A stretch of 64,000 bases of DNA, from positions 62,001-126,000 of the forward strand of contig NZ_CACSJO010000002.1 of the NCBI RefSeq assembly GCF_902706195.1. Direction: 5' to 3'. The notes beneath the pieces were generated by a model. The model searched no databases and had not been told where the DNA came from. It saw nothing but the letters and a program-made list of their open reading frames with translations. Within the stretch, counting starts at the first letter, position 1; each line of letters starts with the position of its first letter. Position numbers and translations under genes: made by a program. The DNA is from Novosphingobium sp. 18050 (GTDB taxonomy: Bacteria; Pseudomonadota; Alphaproteobacteria; Sphingomonadales; Sphingomonadaceae). Below, one piece after another: positions 8,739-17,144 of the stretch.

Positions 8739-10394
8739 ATGCCCGATACGCTGAAGATCACCCTCGCCCAGCTCAACCAGTCGGTGGGGGATATTTCCGG
8801 CAATGCGGGGGGCGTGCTCGCCGCGCGGGAAGCGGCGAAGGGCAGCGACCTTATCGTCTTTCCCGAACTTCACCTTATCGGTTATCCGCCCGAGGACCTG
8901 ATCCTCAAGCCCTCGTTGATCGAGCGGGCGGCGGCGCAGTTGCAGATCCTCGCCGAAGCCAGCGCTGGAGACGGTCCGGCGATGCTGGTCGGTTCCGCCT
9001 TCGTCCTCGACGGCGCGCTGCACAATGGCGTGGCCCTGCTCGATCAGGGCAAGGTCCAGGCCGTGCGCCTCAAGCATGAACTGCCCAATTACGGCACTTT
9101 CGACGAGATGCGCCTGTTCCAGCCCGGCCCGCTGCCCGAGCCGGTGATCCTGCGGGGCACCATGATCGGTGTGCCCATCTGCGAGGATATCTGGCGCTCC
9201 GAAGTATGCCGCCACCTTGCCGATTTCGGCGCCGAGATGCTCGTGTGCATCAACGGCAGCCCTTACGAAATCAACAAGGACGCCTTGCGAATCGAAGGCG
9301 TTGCCAAGCGCCGCGCGGTCGATACCGGGCTGCCGCTGGCCTACCTCAACCGCGTGGGCGGGCAGGACGAACTGGTGTTCGACGGCGCCAGCTTCGTGGT
9401 CAACGGCGATGGCGGCCTTGCAGTGCAACTGCGCGACTGGGAGGAGCAGGTCGTCCAGACCAACTGGACCCGCACCGCCACTGGCTGGCGCTGCGACCGG
9501 GGCATGGTGGCGGACCTGGCCGTCCATCCGGAGGACATCTATTGCGCCATGGTCCTGGCCCTGCGCGACTATGTGAATCGCAATGGCTTTCCCGGTGTCG
9601 TTCTGGGCCTTTCCGGCGGGATCGATTCGGCCACCTGCGCCGCCATCGCGGTTGACGCGCTGGGCGCGGACCGGGTGTGGGGCGTTATGATGCCCTCGCG
9701 CTTCACCGCCGCGCAAAGCCGCGAGGATGCTGCCGCCTGCGCCAAGGCTCTGGGCATCCGCTATACCGAAATGCCGATCGGCACCGCCGTCGATGGCTTC
9801 GATTTCATGCTGGGCGAGGCGTTCGAGGGCACACAGCGCGATCTCGCCGAGGAAAACCTCCAGTCCCGCATTCGCGGCGCCGCGCTTATGGCCTTGTCGA
9901 ACAAGTTCGGACCGATGCTGGTGACCACCGGCAACAAGAGCGAGATGAGCGTAGGCTACGCCACCATCTACGGCGACATGGCAGGCGGCTACAACCCGCT
10001 GAAGGACGCCTACAAGATGACCGTCTTCGCGCTGGCCCGCTGGCGCAACGGGCACGTGCCGCGCATCGGTCTGGGCCCTGCGCGTCCGGTTATCCCGGAG
10101 AGCACCCTGACCCGTGCGCCCACCGCCGAACTGCGCGACGAACAGCGTGACGACGATAGCCTGCCGCCTTACGAGACGCTGGACCCGATCCTCATCGGCC
10201 TCGTCGAACACGACAAGAGCGTCGAGCAACTCGTGAAGGAAGGCTTCGACCGCAGTGTCGTCCAGGATGTGGAGCGCCTGCTCCATCTGGCCGAATACAA
10301 GCGCCGTCAGGCGGCGCCGGGCGTGAAGCTGACCGCGCGCAATTTCGGGCGCGACCGGCGCTATCCGATCACTCACGCGTTTCGCAGTGGGTGA
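8739..10394 (+). CDS. nadE: Glutamine-dependent NAD+ synthetase
   Basis: Amidates nicotinic acid adenine dinucleotide to NAD+, the last step of NAD synthesis. The 551-residue protein has two domains. An N-terminal nitrilase-type glutaminase carries its triad: Glu in VFPELHLIGYP near residue 46, Lys in LKHELPNYG near 113 and Cys in PICEDIW near 150. The C-terminal synthetase has the ATP pyrophosphatase loop GLSGGIDSATC near residue 290, then TTGNKSEMSVGYATIYGDMAGG. Because it has its own glutaminase it does not depend on free ammonia. It is monocistronic, after the terminator at 8633-8657. Confidence 0.97.
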   Translation: MPDTLKITLAQLNQSVGDISGNAGGVLAAREAAKGSDLIVFPELHLIGYPPEDLILKPSLIERAAAQLQILAEASAGDGPAMLVGSAFVLDGALHNGVALLDQGKVQAVRLKHELPNYGTFDEMRLFQPGPLPEPVILRGTMIGVPICEDIWRSEVCRHLADFGAEMLVCINGSPYEINKDALRIEGVAKRRAVDTGLPLAYLNRVGGQDELVFDGASFVVNGDGGLAVQLRDWEEQVVQTNWTRTATGWRCDRGMVADLAVHPEDIYCAMVLALRDYVNRNGFPGVVLGLSGGIDSATCAAIAVDALGADRVWGVMMPSRFTAAQSREDAAACAKALGIRYTEMPIGTAVDGFDFMLGEAFEGTQRDLAEENLQSRIRGAALMALSNKFGPMLVTTGNKSEMSVGYATIYGDMAGGYNPLKDAYKMTVFALARWRNGHVPRIGLGPARPVIPESTLTRAPTAELRDEQRDDDSLPPYETLDPILIGLVEHDKSVEQLVKEGFDRSVVQDVERLLHLAEYKRRQAAPGVKLTARNFGRDRRYPITHAFRSG

Positions 10395-10427
10395 GGGGTG
10401 GCTGGCGGGAACGCTGCGCGAATGGCG

Positions 10428-11051
10428 CTATGCGGTCAGCAGGCTCTTTTTGAACAATGCCCTCAGCCGCCTGTCTTCGAGAATTCGTCCGATGACATAG
10501 AGTGCGGCGAAGATCGCGGCAAAGACATAGGCGGAAGTGGGCGAGTGCTTCTTGTCTCGCTCCTTGGCTTTGTCTGCGCCGTCCTTTTTAGGCTTTTCGG
10601 GCGCGGGCGCACCCAATGCCTTGTCGATCGGGTTCATCGGCACTTCCGCCTGTTTTTTGGCGGCCTTCGAATCCTTCCCGGCCTTGTCTTCCGCTTCGGT
10701 CGACGGTTTTTCGAGCTTGCCCATGGCGATCGTTAGCTGAGCGAAGCCCAGAAACAGCAGCGGCGCCAGAAAGCAGAACAGCAATGCCCGGCTGGTCAGG
10801 CGATAGTGCAGCACGGACCCGGCCGTGCCTTTTTCGATCTGCAGGACACCGCCATCGAAAACGGACATCTTGTCCTGCGCGGCCTGGTCTTTCTTGCGGA
10901 ATGTCAGGGTGTCGCTTGTCCGCTCATGGCTGGTGCCGGTCTCGCGGAACAGGGGGCGGAGCCTGTCGAAGGCATCATCGCTCGATTGCTCGGGAGCGAG
11001 CGCCAGGCTGCCCCTGACGTGCCAGATCCAGTCGATGAAACGCGCGTTCAT
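10428..11051 (-). CDS. Hypothetical membrane protein with a charged linker
   Basis: I do not recognise this 207-residue protein. It has a soluble N-terminal part (about 90 residues, starting MNARFIDWIWHV), one membrane segment near residues 92-112 (ALLFCFLAPLLFLGFAQL), a linker rich in Lys, Ala, Glu and Pro of about 60 residues, and a second membrane segment near the C-terminus (YVFAAIFAALYVIGRIL). I chose the ATG at 11051 because GGAGA lies five bases upstream. It is convergent with nadE and stands alone. The charged linker suggests a spacer across or along the membrane. Confidence 0.7.
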   Translation of the reverse strand: MNARFIDWIWHVRGSLALAPEQSSDDAFDRLRPLFRETGTSHERTSDTLTFRKKDQAAQDKMSVFDGGVLQIEKGTAGSVLHYRLTSRALLFCFLAPLLFLGFAQLTIAMGKLEKPSTEAEDKAGKDSKAAKKQAEVPMNPIDKALGAPAPEKPKKDGADKAKERDKKHSPTSAYVFAAIFAALYVIGRILEDRRLRALFKKSLLTA

Positions 11052-11179
11052 GTGATCTCCATCCGGGGGAGCTTTCGATACCGCCCTGGGCGGCAAGGCT
11101 CACGCCGGGCCGGTCATGGCCGCCTCGGCATGAGCATGACAGATGGGGCAGCCCGGTTATGCGGGCGCAGCAGTTCCCG

Positions 11180-12190
11180 TTACTCGGCAGGCACGCCCGC
11201 CGGCTCGGCAAATCGATTTTCGCCGAATTTGTCCTTGCCGAACTTTTCCTTGAGCGTTTTCCAACCCTCGGTGAAGGGGAAGGTCATCTGCTCGCGGATC
11301 GACATACGGCGGCCGCCTTCCATCCCGAGCAGCTCGGCCTCGCCATCGACGCAGGTGCCGAAAATGCGGTCGATGAAGATATAGGTATTGCTGAAATTGC
11401 TGCGGCTGGCCTCAAAGTCCTGCGAATGGTGGACGCTATGATGCTCGGTGGTGTTGAACAGGAACCGCCACCACCGCGGCGAATTGAACCGGACATTGAT
11501 GTGCTGGTAGGTCCCGATTGCCATGCCGAAGGCGCCGGCAAGCAGGGCGGCGCGCGGCAGGAAGTCGAAGAAACCGCCGATGCCCAGCCCGATCAGGAAC
11601 AGCTCTACCGGGTTGCCCACGGCGCCCTTGTTGATGTTCAGCTGGGTGATGTAATGGTGGACGGAATGGGGGAGCCACAGCGGATACCAGTTATGCATCC
11701 CGCGATGCATCCAATACTGCCCGAAATCGAAGATGAACGAGATCAGGAATGCCTGCGCCAGCAGCGGCAGGCCGGTGAACCAGGTGAACTTGTCCGACTG
11801 GAAGTAGTGCTGGATGACTTCGATCATGGGGCCATCGCCGATGTAGCCATCGATCATGCGAAGGATTGTGTAGCCGAGCCCGACATAGAACAGGTCGGTG
11901 ACCAGTTCCTTCCAGGTCAGGCGCCAGCTCTCATGCCGTGGGAAAAACCATTCCATCGTCAGCAGCAGCACCTTGAAACCGATGCCGATGCCAATTGCAG
12001 TCGATGCCTTGGCGATGGAATTGGGCGCATAGTACCAAAAGGCGATCAGCGCGAACAGCACCGTGGGCTGAAACCAGGTAAAGATGAACTGCTTAACTGG
12101 GCCGCCTTCAACGCGGGGTACATTTTCCCAACCCACGGTGACAGGTGACTGGGTACCTATCAGTCTTTTACCTACGCGAACTCCGTCCAT
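11180..12190 (-). CDS. Sterol desaturase / fatty acid hydroxylase family protein
   Basis: A 336-residue integral membrane di-iron oxygenase. The histidine clusters that hold the two irons are visible in order: HRGMH, HSVHH, then EHHSVHH. Four to five hydrophobic segments surround them. Family members hydroxylate or desaturate sterols, fatty acids, sphingoid bases or carotenoids; the substrate here is unknown, and a sphingolipid or carotenoid role would suit a sphingomonad. GAGGGC precedes the ATG at 12190. The C-terminal tail is highly charged. The upstream region contains two direct GTAATAC repeats 21 bases apart. Confidence 0.88.
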   Translation of the reverse strand: MDGVRVGKRLIGTQSPVTVGWENVPRVEGGPVKQFIFTWFQPTVLFALIAFWYYAPNSIAKASTAIGIGIGFKVLLLTMEWFFPRHESWRLTWKELVTDLFYVGLGYTILRMIDGYIGDGPMIEVIQHYFQSDKFTWFTGLPLLAQAFLISFIFDFGQYWMHRGMHNWYPLWLPHSVHHYITQLNINKGAVGNPVELFLIGLGIGGFFDFLPRAALLAGAFGMAIGTYQHINVRFNSPRWWRFLFNTTEHHSVHHSQDFEASRSNFSNTYIFIDRIFGTCVDGEAELLGMEGGRRMSIREQMTFPFTEGWKTLKEKFGKDKFGENRFAEPAGVPAE

Positions 12191-12225
12191 ACGCTTGCCC
12201 TCGTATTATTTGGCTACCCGGTCCA

Positions 12226-12253
12226 GTAATACTAACTTAAGGTATGGTAATAC
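12226..12253. promoter_or_regulatory. Direct repeats upstream of the sterol desaturase gene
   Basis: GTAATAC occurs at 12226-12232 and again at 12247-12253, 21 bases (two helical turns) apart, with an AACTTAAGGT stretch between them. The spot lies 36-63 bases before the hydroxylase start in an unusually AT-rich gap. It may bind a regulator on one face of the helix. Confidence 0.35.
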
Positions 12254-12351
12254 GGACTGATCGCTCCGTCCAGATCATATTATAAAAGTTGCTCTCAGCC
12301 CCGCGCGCTTCGCTTCATCGGCTGTTTTGCGAGGGTTGCGGTGGCACTTTC

Positions 12352-12385
12352 GACCTGGAGGGCGAGGGCAATCGCCCTCCAGGTC
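12352..12385. terminator. Strong 14-bp stem hairpin
   Basis: GACCTGGAGGGCGA (12352-12365) pairs perfectly with TCGCCCTCCAGGTC (12372-12385) across a six-base loop. It sits 13 bases past the stop of the aldehyde dehydrogenase and probably ends that leftward transcript, though no T tract follows on that strand. Confidence 0.65.
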
Positions 12386-12398
12386 CTCGCTTCCTAGC

Positions 12399-13811
12399 TT
12401 ACCAACCCACTACGGACTTCACTTCCAGATATTCATGGAAGCCCAGTTCACCCCATTCGCGCCCGTTGCCGGAGCGTTTGTAGCCGCCGAAGGGGGCGTT
12501 GAAATCGAAGCCGCCGTTCACCCAGATCGCCCCTGTGCGCATCCGCCTAGAGACGGCGCGGCAGGTGTCGACATCCTCGCCCGAGACGTAGCCGCCCAGG
12601 CCGAAGTTCGAGTCGTTGGCGATGGCCACCGCATCGTCGAGGTCATCGTAACCGATGATGACGAGAACCGGGCCGAAGATCTCTTCGCGGGCGATGACCA
12701 TGTCATTGGTCCCCACGAACACCGTGGGCCTCACGTACCAGCCCTTGTCCAGCCCTTCTGGGCGGCCGAGGCCGCCAGCGATCAATTCGGCGCCTTCGGA
12801 GGTGCCTTTTTCGATGTACTGCTGGATGATGTTGTACTGGCTTTTGGAGACGACCGGGCCCATCGCGAAGTTGCCCGTGGGATCACCCACAGTCACCCCG
12901 TTCGCGGCATCGGCGGCGATCTTCTTCACTTCGTCCATGCGCGAGGCCGGCACCAGCAGGCGTGAACCGGCGGAGCAGGTCTGGCCCGAGTTGCCCATCA
13001 TGCCTGCCGTTGCGCCGGCTACATTGGCAGCCAGCGAGGCGTCGTCGAGGACGACCCAGGCCGATTTGCCGCCCAGTTCCAGGCCCACGCGCTTCACGGT
13101 ATCGGCGGCGTCCTTGGTGATCTGCACGCCGACCGGCTCGGAGCCGGTGAACGAGATCATGTCGACGTCTTCGTGCCTGGAAAGCGCGGCGCCGATCACC
13201 GATCCCTGGCCCTGGATCATGTTGAACACGCCTGCGGGCACGCCGGCGGCATGGATCATCTCGGCAAGGATCTGGGCCGAGTAGGGGGCAAGCTGCGGCG
13301 GCTTCAGGATCATCGTGCAGCCAGCGGCGAGCGCGGGGAAGATCTTCACGCAGGTCTGGTTCATCGGCCAGTTCCACGGCGTGATGAGGCCGCAGACGCC
13401 GATCGGTTCCTTGCGGATCATCGTTGGCCCGCGCTGTTCCTCGAACTTGAATTCGCGCAGCACTTCGATCGCGGTGCCGAGGTGGCCCTTGCCGAGCAGG
13501 GTGTGGAAGCCGTTGGCAAGCGCGGTGGGCGCGCCCATCTCGACCATGATAGCCTCGCCCAGTTCGGCTTCGCGGCGGATATATTCGGCCTGGATGGCTT
13601 CGAGCAGGTCGAGGCGGTCCTTGACGCTGGTTTCGCTATAGCTGGTGAACGCGCGGCGGGCGGCGGCAACGGCTTTGTCGACGTCGGCGGCGGAGCCGAG
13701 CGAGATTTCGCCGGAGACTTCCTCGGTGGCCGGGTTGATGACCTCGGTGGTCTTGGGGGTTACGGGCGCGGTCCATTGGCCGTCGATGTAGAACTGCGTG
13801 TAGCTGCGCAT
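12399..13811 (-). CDS. NAD(P)+-dependent aldehyde dehydrogenase
   Basis: Oxidises an aldehyde to the carboxylic acid. The 470-residue protein shows the family's catalytic parts: PWNWPMNQ near residue 145, the general-base Glu in LELGGKSAW, and the nucleophile Cys in GQTCSAGSRLLV, then EEIFGPVL. Length is normal. I placed the start at 13811 because GGGAGAGAG lies just before that ATG and the N-terminus (MRSYTQFYIDGQW) is typical. It is read leftward with the ThDP-dependent lyase and the class III CoA-transferase upstream, separated by a 159-base gap holding repeats. I infer that it may oxidise the aldehyde made by the lyase. Confidence 0.93.
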   Translation of the reverse strand: MRSYTQFYIDGQWTAPVTPKTTEVINPATEEVSGEISLGSAADVDKAVAAARRAFTSYSETSVKDRLDLLEAIQAEYIRREAELGEAIMVEMGAPTALANGFHTLLGKGHLGTAIEVLREFKFEEQRGPTMIRKEPIGVCGLITPWNWPMNQTCVKIFPALAAGCTMILKPPQLAPYSAQILAEMIHAAGVPAGVFNMIQGQGSVIGAALSRHEDVDMISFTGSEPVGVQITKDAADTVKRVGLELGGKSAWVVLDDASLAANVAGATAGMMGNSGQTCSAGSRLLVPASRMDEVKKIAADAANGVTVGDPTGNFAMGPVVSKSQYNIIQQYIEKGTSEGAELIAGGLGRPEGLDKGWYVRPTVFVGTNDMVIAREEIFGPVLVIIGYDDLDDAVAIANDSNFGLGGYVSGEDVDTCRAVSRRMRTGAIWVNGGFDFNAPFGGYKRSGNGREWGELGFHEYLEVKSVVGW

Positions 13812-13827
13812 TGTGCTCTCTCCCAGT

Positions 13828-13962
13828 TCCTCCCCGCAGGCCAGGAGGGGGACCACCCGCAGGGTGGTGGAGGGGGCACCTTCGCATTACGAGATGTCAC
13901 GTAAACCGAGGGTGCCCCTCCACCATGCTTTGCATGGTTCCCCTCCCCCCGAAGGGGGAGGA
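13828..13962. repeat. Composite inverted repeat between aldehyde dehydrogenase and ThDP lyase genes
   Basis: Nested inverted repeats fill the gap. TCCTCCCC (13828-13835) faces GGGGGAGGA (13954-13962), and GGTGGAGGGGGCACC (13866-13880) faces GGTGCCCCTCCACC (13911-13924). Similar C/T-rich elements follow other genes in this window (31581-31606, 35336-35420). It is likely a dispersed genomic repeat that may also attenuate transcription. Confidence 0.6.
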
Positions 13963-13970
13963 TCTTGTTT

Positions 13971-15746
13971 TTACTGCGTGCCTTCGGCGTACCAGGTGCG
14001 GAACTCGTTGTAGTTCGGCATTTCTTCCGAGTTCGCGGCGGGGTCGATCGGTACGTGGATCACGGTGCAGCCGCCGCGGGCGTAAGCGCGCGCGATGGCC
14101 GGGCCGATGTCTTCCGCCGTCTCGACATATTCGCCTGCGGCGCCGAAGCCTTCCGCGATCTTGTCGAAGCGGACCTTGTCGGACCAGTGTACGCCGGTTT
14201 CCTTGGTGCCGTGGCCGAAGGTGCGCTTGTAGACGCCCACTTCGAGGCCCCACTGGAAGTCGACGCCGACCACGCAGACCAGCGGCAGGTTGCGGCGTAC
14301 CGCGACTTCAAGTTCGCCCACATGGAACAGGAACGAGGAGTCCGAGGTCAGCAGCATGCCCGGACGGACCTTGCCGGTCGCGGCCTGGTCGGCGAGCATG
14401 GCACCCGTCGCATAGGGCAGGCCGGTGCCGATGTGGCCGTAGTTCTGGTTCCAGATGACGTCGAGCGGCTTGGCCTGCGAATAGGTCCACTGGAAGATCA
14501 CCGTGGCGCCGCCGTCGCGGATCAGGATGCCGTCCTTGGGGAAGGCCTTGGTCGCTTCGGTGACGAACTGGCTGGTGTGCATCTTCGAGGTGGAGCCGTC
14601 GGGCTTGGAAGCGGCGTCCTCGGCCAGTTCCTCAAGCTGCTGGGCATCGCGCTGGATATACTCCGACAGCGAGGCCGAGGCCTTGCGCGGGGTGTCCTTG
14701 AGCGCCCGGACGAGCTGCGGCACGACCGCGCGCACGTCGCCTACCAGTGGCACGTCGATGGGGCGGTTGACGCCGATCGCGGTCGGGTCCTGCTGGACGT
14801 AGATCCACTTGCGATTGGCTTCGTTGTCCACCCAGTGGCGCCAGCGGCCGTAGTGGCTGGGTTCGCCCAGTTCGGTGGCGAGCGCCACGCAGCAGTCGCT
14901 TTCGACCACGGCGTCGATCGAGGCTTCGGAGAAACCGTAAGGGAAGGTGCGGTCCTCAAGCCCTTCGATGAACGAAGTGCCGCCCGAAGTCTGGACGACG
15001 GGGCACTGCATCAGCTCGGCCAGTTCCTTCACCGCCGCGCCTGCCTTGGCAGTGTAGACGCCGTGGCCGACCAGCAGCACCGGGTTCTTGGCATTGCGGA
15101 TGATCTCGGCGGCTTCGGCGATGCGGTCACCGTCGGCGCCCTGGTTGGTCAGGCGGTAGCGGTGCGGCGGCAGTACCGGCGGCAGGTCGAGTTCTTCGAG
15201 AATGATGTGCGAAGGGAACTCGATATAAGCCGGTCCCGGCGTGCCCGACATGGCGATGCGGATCGCCTCGCGGACGATCTCGTCGGTCTGGTCGGCATAT
15301 TCGATGGAGCTGGAGAACTTCACCGAATCCTCGATCATCGGCTCCTGGCGGACGAACTGGATGCGGCCCCGGCGCACGCGGCGCTCGGTGATGCGGGCGC
15401 GCTGGCCGCCGATGAAGATGACCGGGTCGTTCTCGACCTTGGCGCACTGGATGGCGGGCATCATGTTCGCCATGCCCGGGCCAAGCGTACCGATGCACAC
15501 GGCGGGCTTGCCGGTGATGCGCGCAGCGGCGGCGGCCATGTGGCCGGCGGACGCTTCATGGTGCGGCGAAACGACGGTCCAGCCGCGCGTCTCAGCTTCG
15601 AGGAAGAGGTGGACGAAGTTGGGGTCGGGGATGCCGAACAGCGTCTTGATGCCTTCGGCCTCGAACAGGTCGAGCATACGCTTGAACACGGGTGTGCCCT
15701 TCGACGCCTTTGCTGGCGCCTCCGCTTGGGGCTGGTCGTCGTACAT
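13971..15746 (-). CDS. Thiamine diphosphate-dependent lyase/synthase, 2-hydroxyacyl-CoA lyase or acetolactate synthase-like
   Basis: A 591-residue ThDP enzyme with the three domains of the acetolactate synthase / oxalyl-CoA decarboxylase / 2-hydroxyacyl-CoA lyase group. The catalytic Glu is present in HHEASAGHMA (residue 64), and KPAVCIGTLGPGMAN follows. The metal-binding motif is odd: where the family has GDG and about 26 residues later NN, this protein has SDS (near residue 467) and VD. The Asp of GDG is kept and the Asn metal ligand is replaced by Asp. GGAAGAAAGG precedes the ATG. It lies between aldehyde dehydrogenase and class III CoA-transferase genes, all leftward, which suggests a CoA-thioester substrate. 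The exact reaction is an inference. Confidence 0.85.
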   Translation of the reverse strand: MYDDQPQAEAPAKASKGTPVFKRMLDLFEAEGIKTLFGIPDPNFVHLFLEAETRGWTVVSPHHEASAGHMAAAAARITGKPAVCIGTLGPGMANMMPAIQCAKVENDPVIFIGGQRARITERRVRRGRIQFVRQEPMIEDSVKFSSSIEYADQTDEIVREAIRIAMSGTPGPAYIEFPSHIILEELDLPPVLPPHRYRLTNQGADGDRIAEAAEIIRNAKNPVLLVGHGVYTAKAGAAVKELAELMQCPVVQTSGGTSFIEGLEDRTFPYGFSEASIDAVVESDCCVALATELGEPSHYGRWRHWVDNEANRKWIYVQQDPTAIGVNRPIDVPLVGDVRAVVPQLVRALKDTPRKASASLSEYIQRDAQQLEELAEDAASKPDGSTSKMHTSQFVTEATKAFPKDGILIRDGGATVIFQWTYSQAKPLDVIWNQNYGHIGTGLPYATGAMLADQAATGKVRPGMLLTSDSSFLFHVGELEVAVRRNLPLVCVVGVDFQWGLEVGVYKRTFGHGTKETGVHWSDKVRFDKIAEGFGAAGEYVETAEDIGPAIARAYARGGCTVIHVPIDPAANSEEMPNYNEFRTWYAEGTQ

Positions 15747-15885
15747 CGTGGTTGCCTTTCTTCCGATCCGTTATCGTTGCCGTGCATTCTTGCGGGAGGT
15801 CGGGTGCGTAGATCACTCTCCCCCCGATCGCTCCCGCAGCGTCCGGCTTGAGCAGGTGGTTAGCCCAAGCCTTTCGATGCTGTCA

Positions 15886-15897
15886 GTTGAAATCAAC
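15886..15897. promoter_or_regulatory. Short palindrome upstream of the ThDP lyase gene
   Basis: GTTGA (15886-15890), AA, TCAAC (15893-15897) form an inverted repeat in the 159-base gap between the CoA-transferase stop and the ThDP lyase start. It may be an operator. Evidence is symmetry and position only. Confidence 0.25.
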
Positions 15898-15905
15898 ACT
15901 CCTGT

Positions 15906-17120
15906 TCACTTCGACTCGCTGACTATCGCCGGGGCGACGCTTTCGAGTTCAGACAGCACTGCTTCGTTGTCCTGACCCAGCATCGGTGCCGGGCCGCGCA
16001 CCCGTCCGGGGGTGGCGGAGAACCATGTCGGCACGCCGGGAAAGCGTACCGGGCCTTGCGCCGTTTCGATTTCCTCGAAGAAGCCGATGGCGTTCAGGTG
16101 TTCGTTGTCGAACAGCTCGTCGGTGGAGCGCAGCGGCGCGCAGGGGATGTGCAGCGCCTGCAGCGTGTCCAGCCAGTCCTGCGTGGTGCGGGTGAGAAAC
16201 GTCTCGCCCAAAAGCCCGTAGACGCGGCCGATTTGCTTCGCGCGCTGCGCCAGCGTGGCGAATTCCGGGCTGGCCCAGGGCGGGTTCACGGCGGCCATGA
16301 AGGCGTCCCAGTGCTTGTCGTTATAGACCAGCGCGGCGACGTATCCGTCCTGCGTCTTATAAGGGCGGCGGTTGGGTTCGACCGCGCGGTGATAGTGGGC
16401 GGGCGTCGTCGGCGGCGAGAACATCGCGCCATTGGCGTGTTCGACCAGCATGAAGGAGGACATCGCCTCGAACATGGTGACTTCCACTTCCTGGCCCTCT
16501 CCCCGTTCCCGGCCGCCGGTGCGCTCGCGGTGGAAAAGCGCCATCATCGTCGCGTAAAGCGCGTGGAGGCCGGCCACCTTGTCGGCCATGATCGTGGCGA
16601 CGTAGCCGGGTTCGCCGTTCATCAGGCCCTGGACGTGCGGGATGCCGCATTCGGCCTGGATGGTGTCGTCGTATGCGGGCTTGTCACCCTCCGGCCCGCG
16701 CCGGGAATAGCCATAGCAGTTGGTGTAGATGATCCGGGGGTTGATCGCCTTCACCGCCTCGTAGTCGAAACCGAGCTTGGCGATGGCGCTGCCCCGCATC
16801 GAATGGATGAAGACATCGGCGGTGGCGATCAGGCGGCGCAGCGTCTCGCGGTCACCCTCCTGCCGCAGGTCCAGCATCAGCCCGCGTTTGCCCCGGTTCA
16901 CGTTGACGTAGATGCCGCCCATGCCCGCGACCGGGCCGGTAGTGATCCACCGGGTATTGTCGCCTGCGGGCGGCTCCACCTTGATGACCTCGGCGCCCAT
17001 GTCGGCCATGATCTGGGTGGCATATGGCCCGAAGACCACGCTGGTGAGGTCGATCACGCGGACCCCCGCAAGGGGGCCGGCGGTCGCTTCTGGCGCCTTT
17101 TCCAGTGCCTCGTGGGACAT
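15906..17120 (-). CDS. Class III (CaiB/BaiF) CoA-transferase
   Basis: Moves CoA between carboxylic acids; family members act on carnitine, formate/oxalate, bile acids and 2-methylacyl substrates. The 404-residue length is typical. Signatures: GVRVIDLTSVVFGPYATQIM at residues 19-38, ADMGAEVIKVEPP, then NRGKRGLMLDL and FIHSMRGSAIAKLG. The catalytic Asp expected near residue 170 lies in the YDDTIQAECG region. I set the start at 17120 because GGAGAG lies just upstream. It is first of three leftward genes (CoA-transferase, ThDP lyase, aldehyde dehydrogenase) and divergent from an acyl-CoA dehydrogenase. Formyl-CoA transferase next to a ThDP decarboxylase is a known pairing, which fits this context. 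Confidence 0.9.
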   Translation of the reverse strand: MSHEALEKAPEATAGPLAGVRVIDLTSVVFGPYATQIMADMGAEVIKVEPPAGDNTRWITTGPVAGMGGIYVNVNRGKRGLMLDLRQEGDRETLRRLIATADVFIHSMRGSAIAKLGFDYEAVKAINPRIIYTNCYGYSRRGPEGDKPAYDDTIQAECGIPHVQGLMNGEPGYVATIMADKVAGLHALYATMMALFHRERTGGRERGEGQEVEVTMFEAMSSFMLVEHANGAMFSPPTTPAHYHRAVEPNRRPYKTQDGYVAALVYNDKHWDAFMAAVNPPWASPEFATLAQRAKQIGRVYGLLGETFLTRTTQDWLDTLQALHIPCAPLRSTDELFDNEHLNAIGFFEEIETAQGPVRFPGVPTWFSATPGRVRGPAPMLGQDNEAVLSELESVAPAIVSESK

Positions 17121-17133
17121 GCCGCTCTCCGTT

Positions 17134-17144
17134 GTTCCTGGAAC
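17134..17144. promoter_or_regulatory. Palindrome in the divergent CoA-transferase / acyl-CoA dehydrogenase promoter
   Basis: GTTCC, T, GGAAC form an 11-base inverted repeat 14 bases before the CoA-transferase start, in the 175-base divergent gap. A further GTTC near 17190 and GAAC near 17210 lie in the same gap. A shared regulator binding here would control both arms. Confidence 0.3.

Noticed and set aside
8640..10376. Long open frame antisense to nadE (578 codons)
   Set aside because: Same signature of a shadow frame; nadE itself has all catalytic motifs.
13965..15851. 628-codon frame antisense to the ThDP enzyme
   Set aside because: No family motif; the minus-strand frame carries clear ThDP-enzyme motifs and a ribosome binding site.
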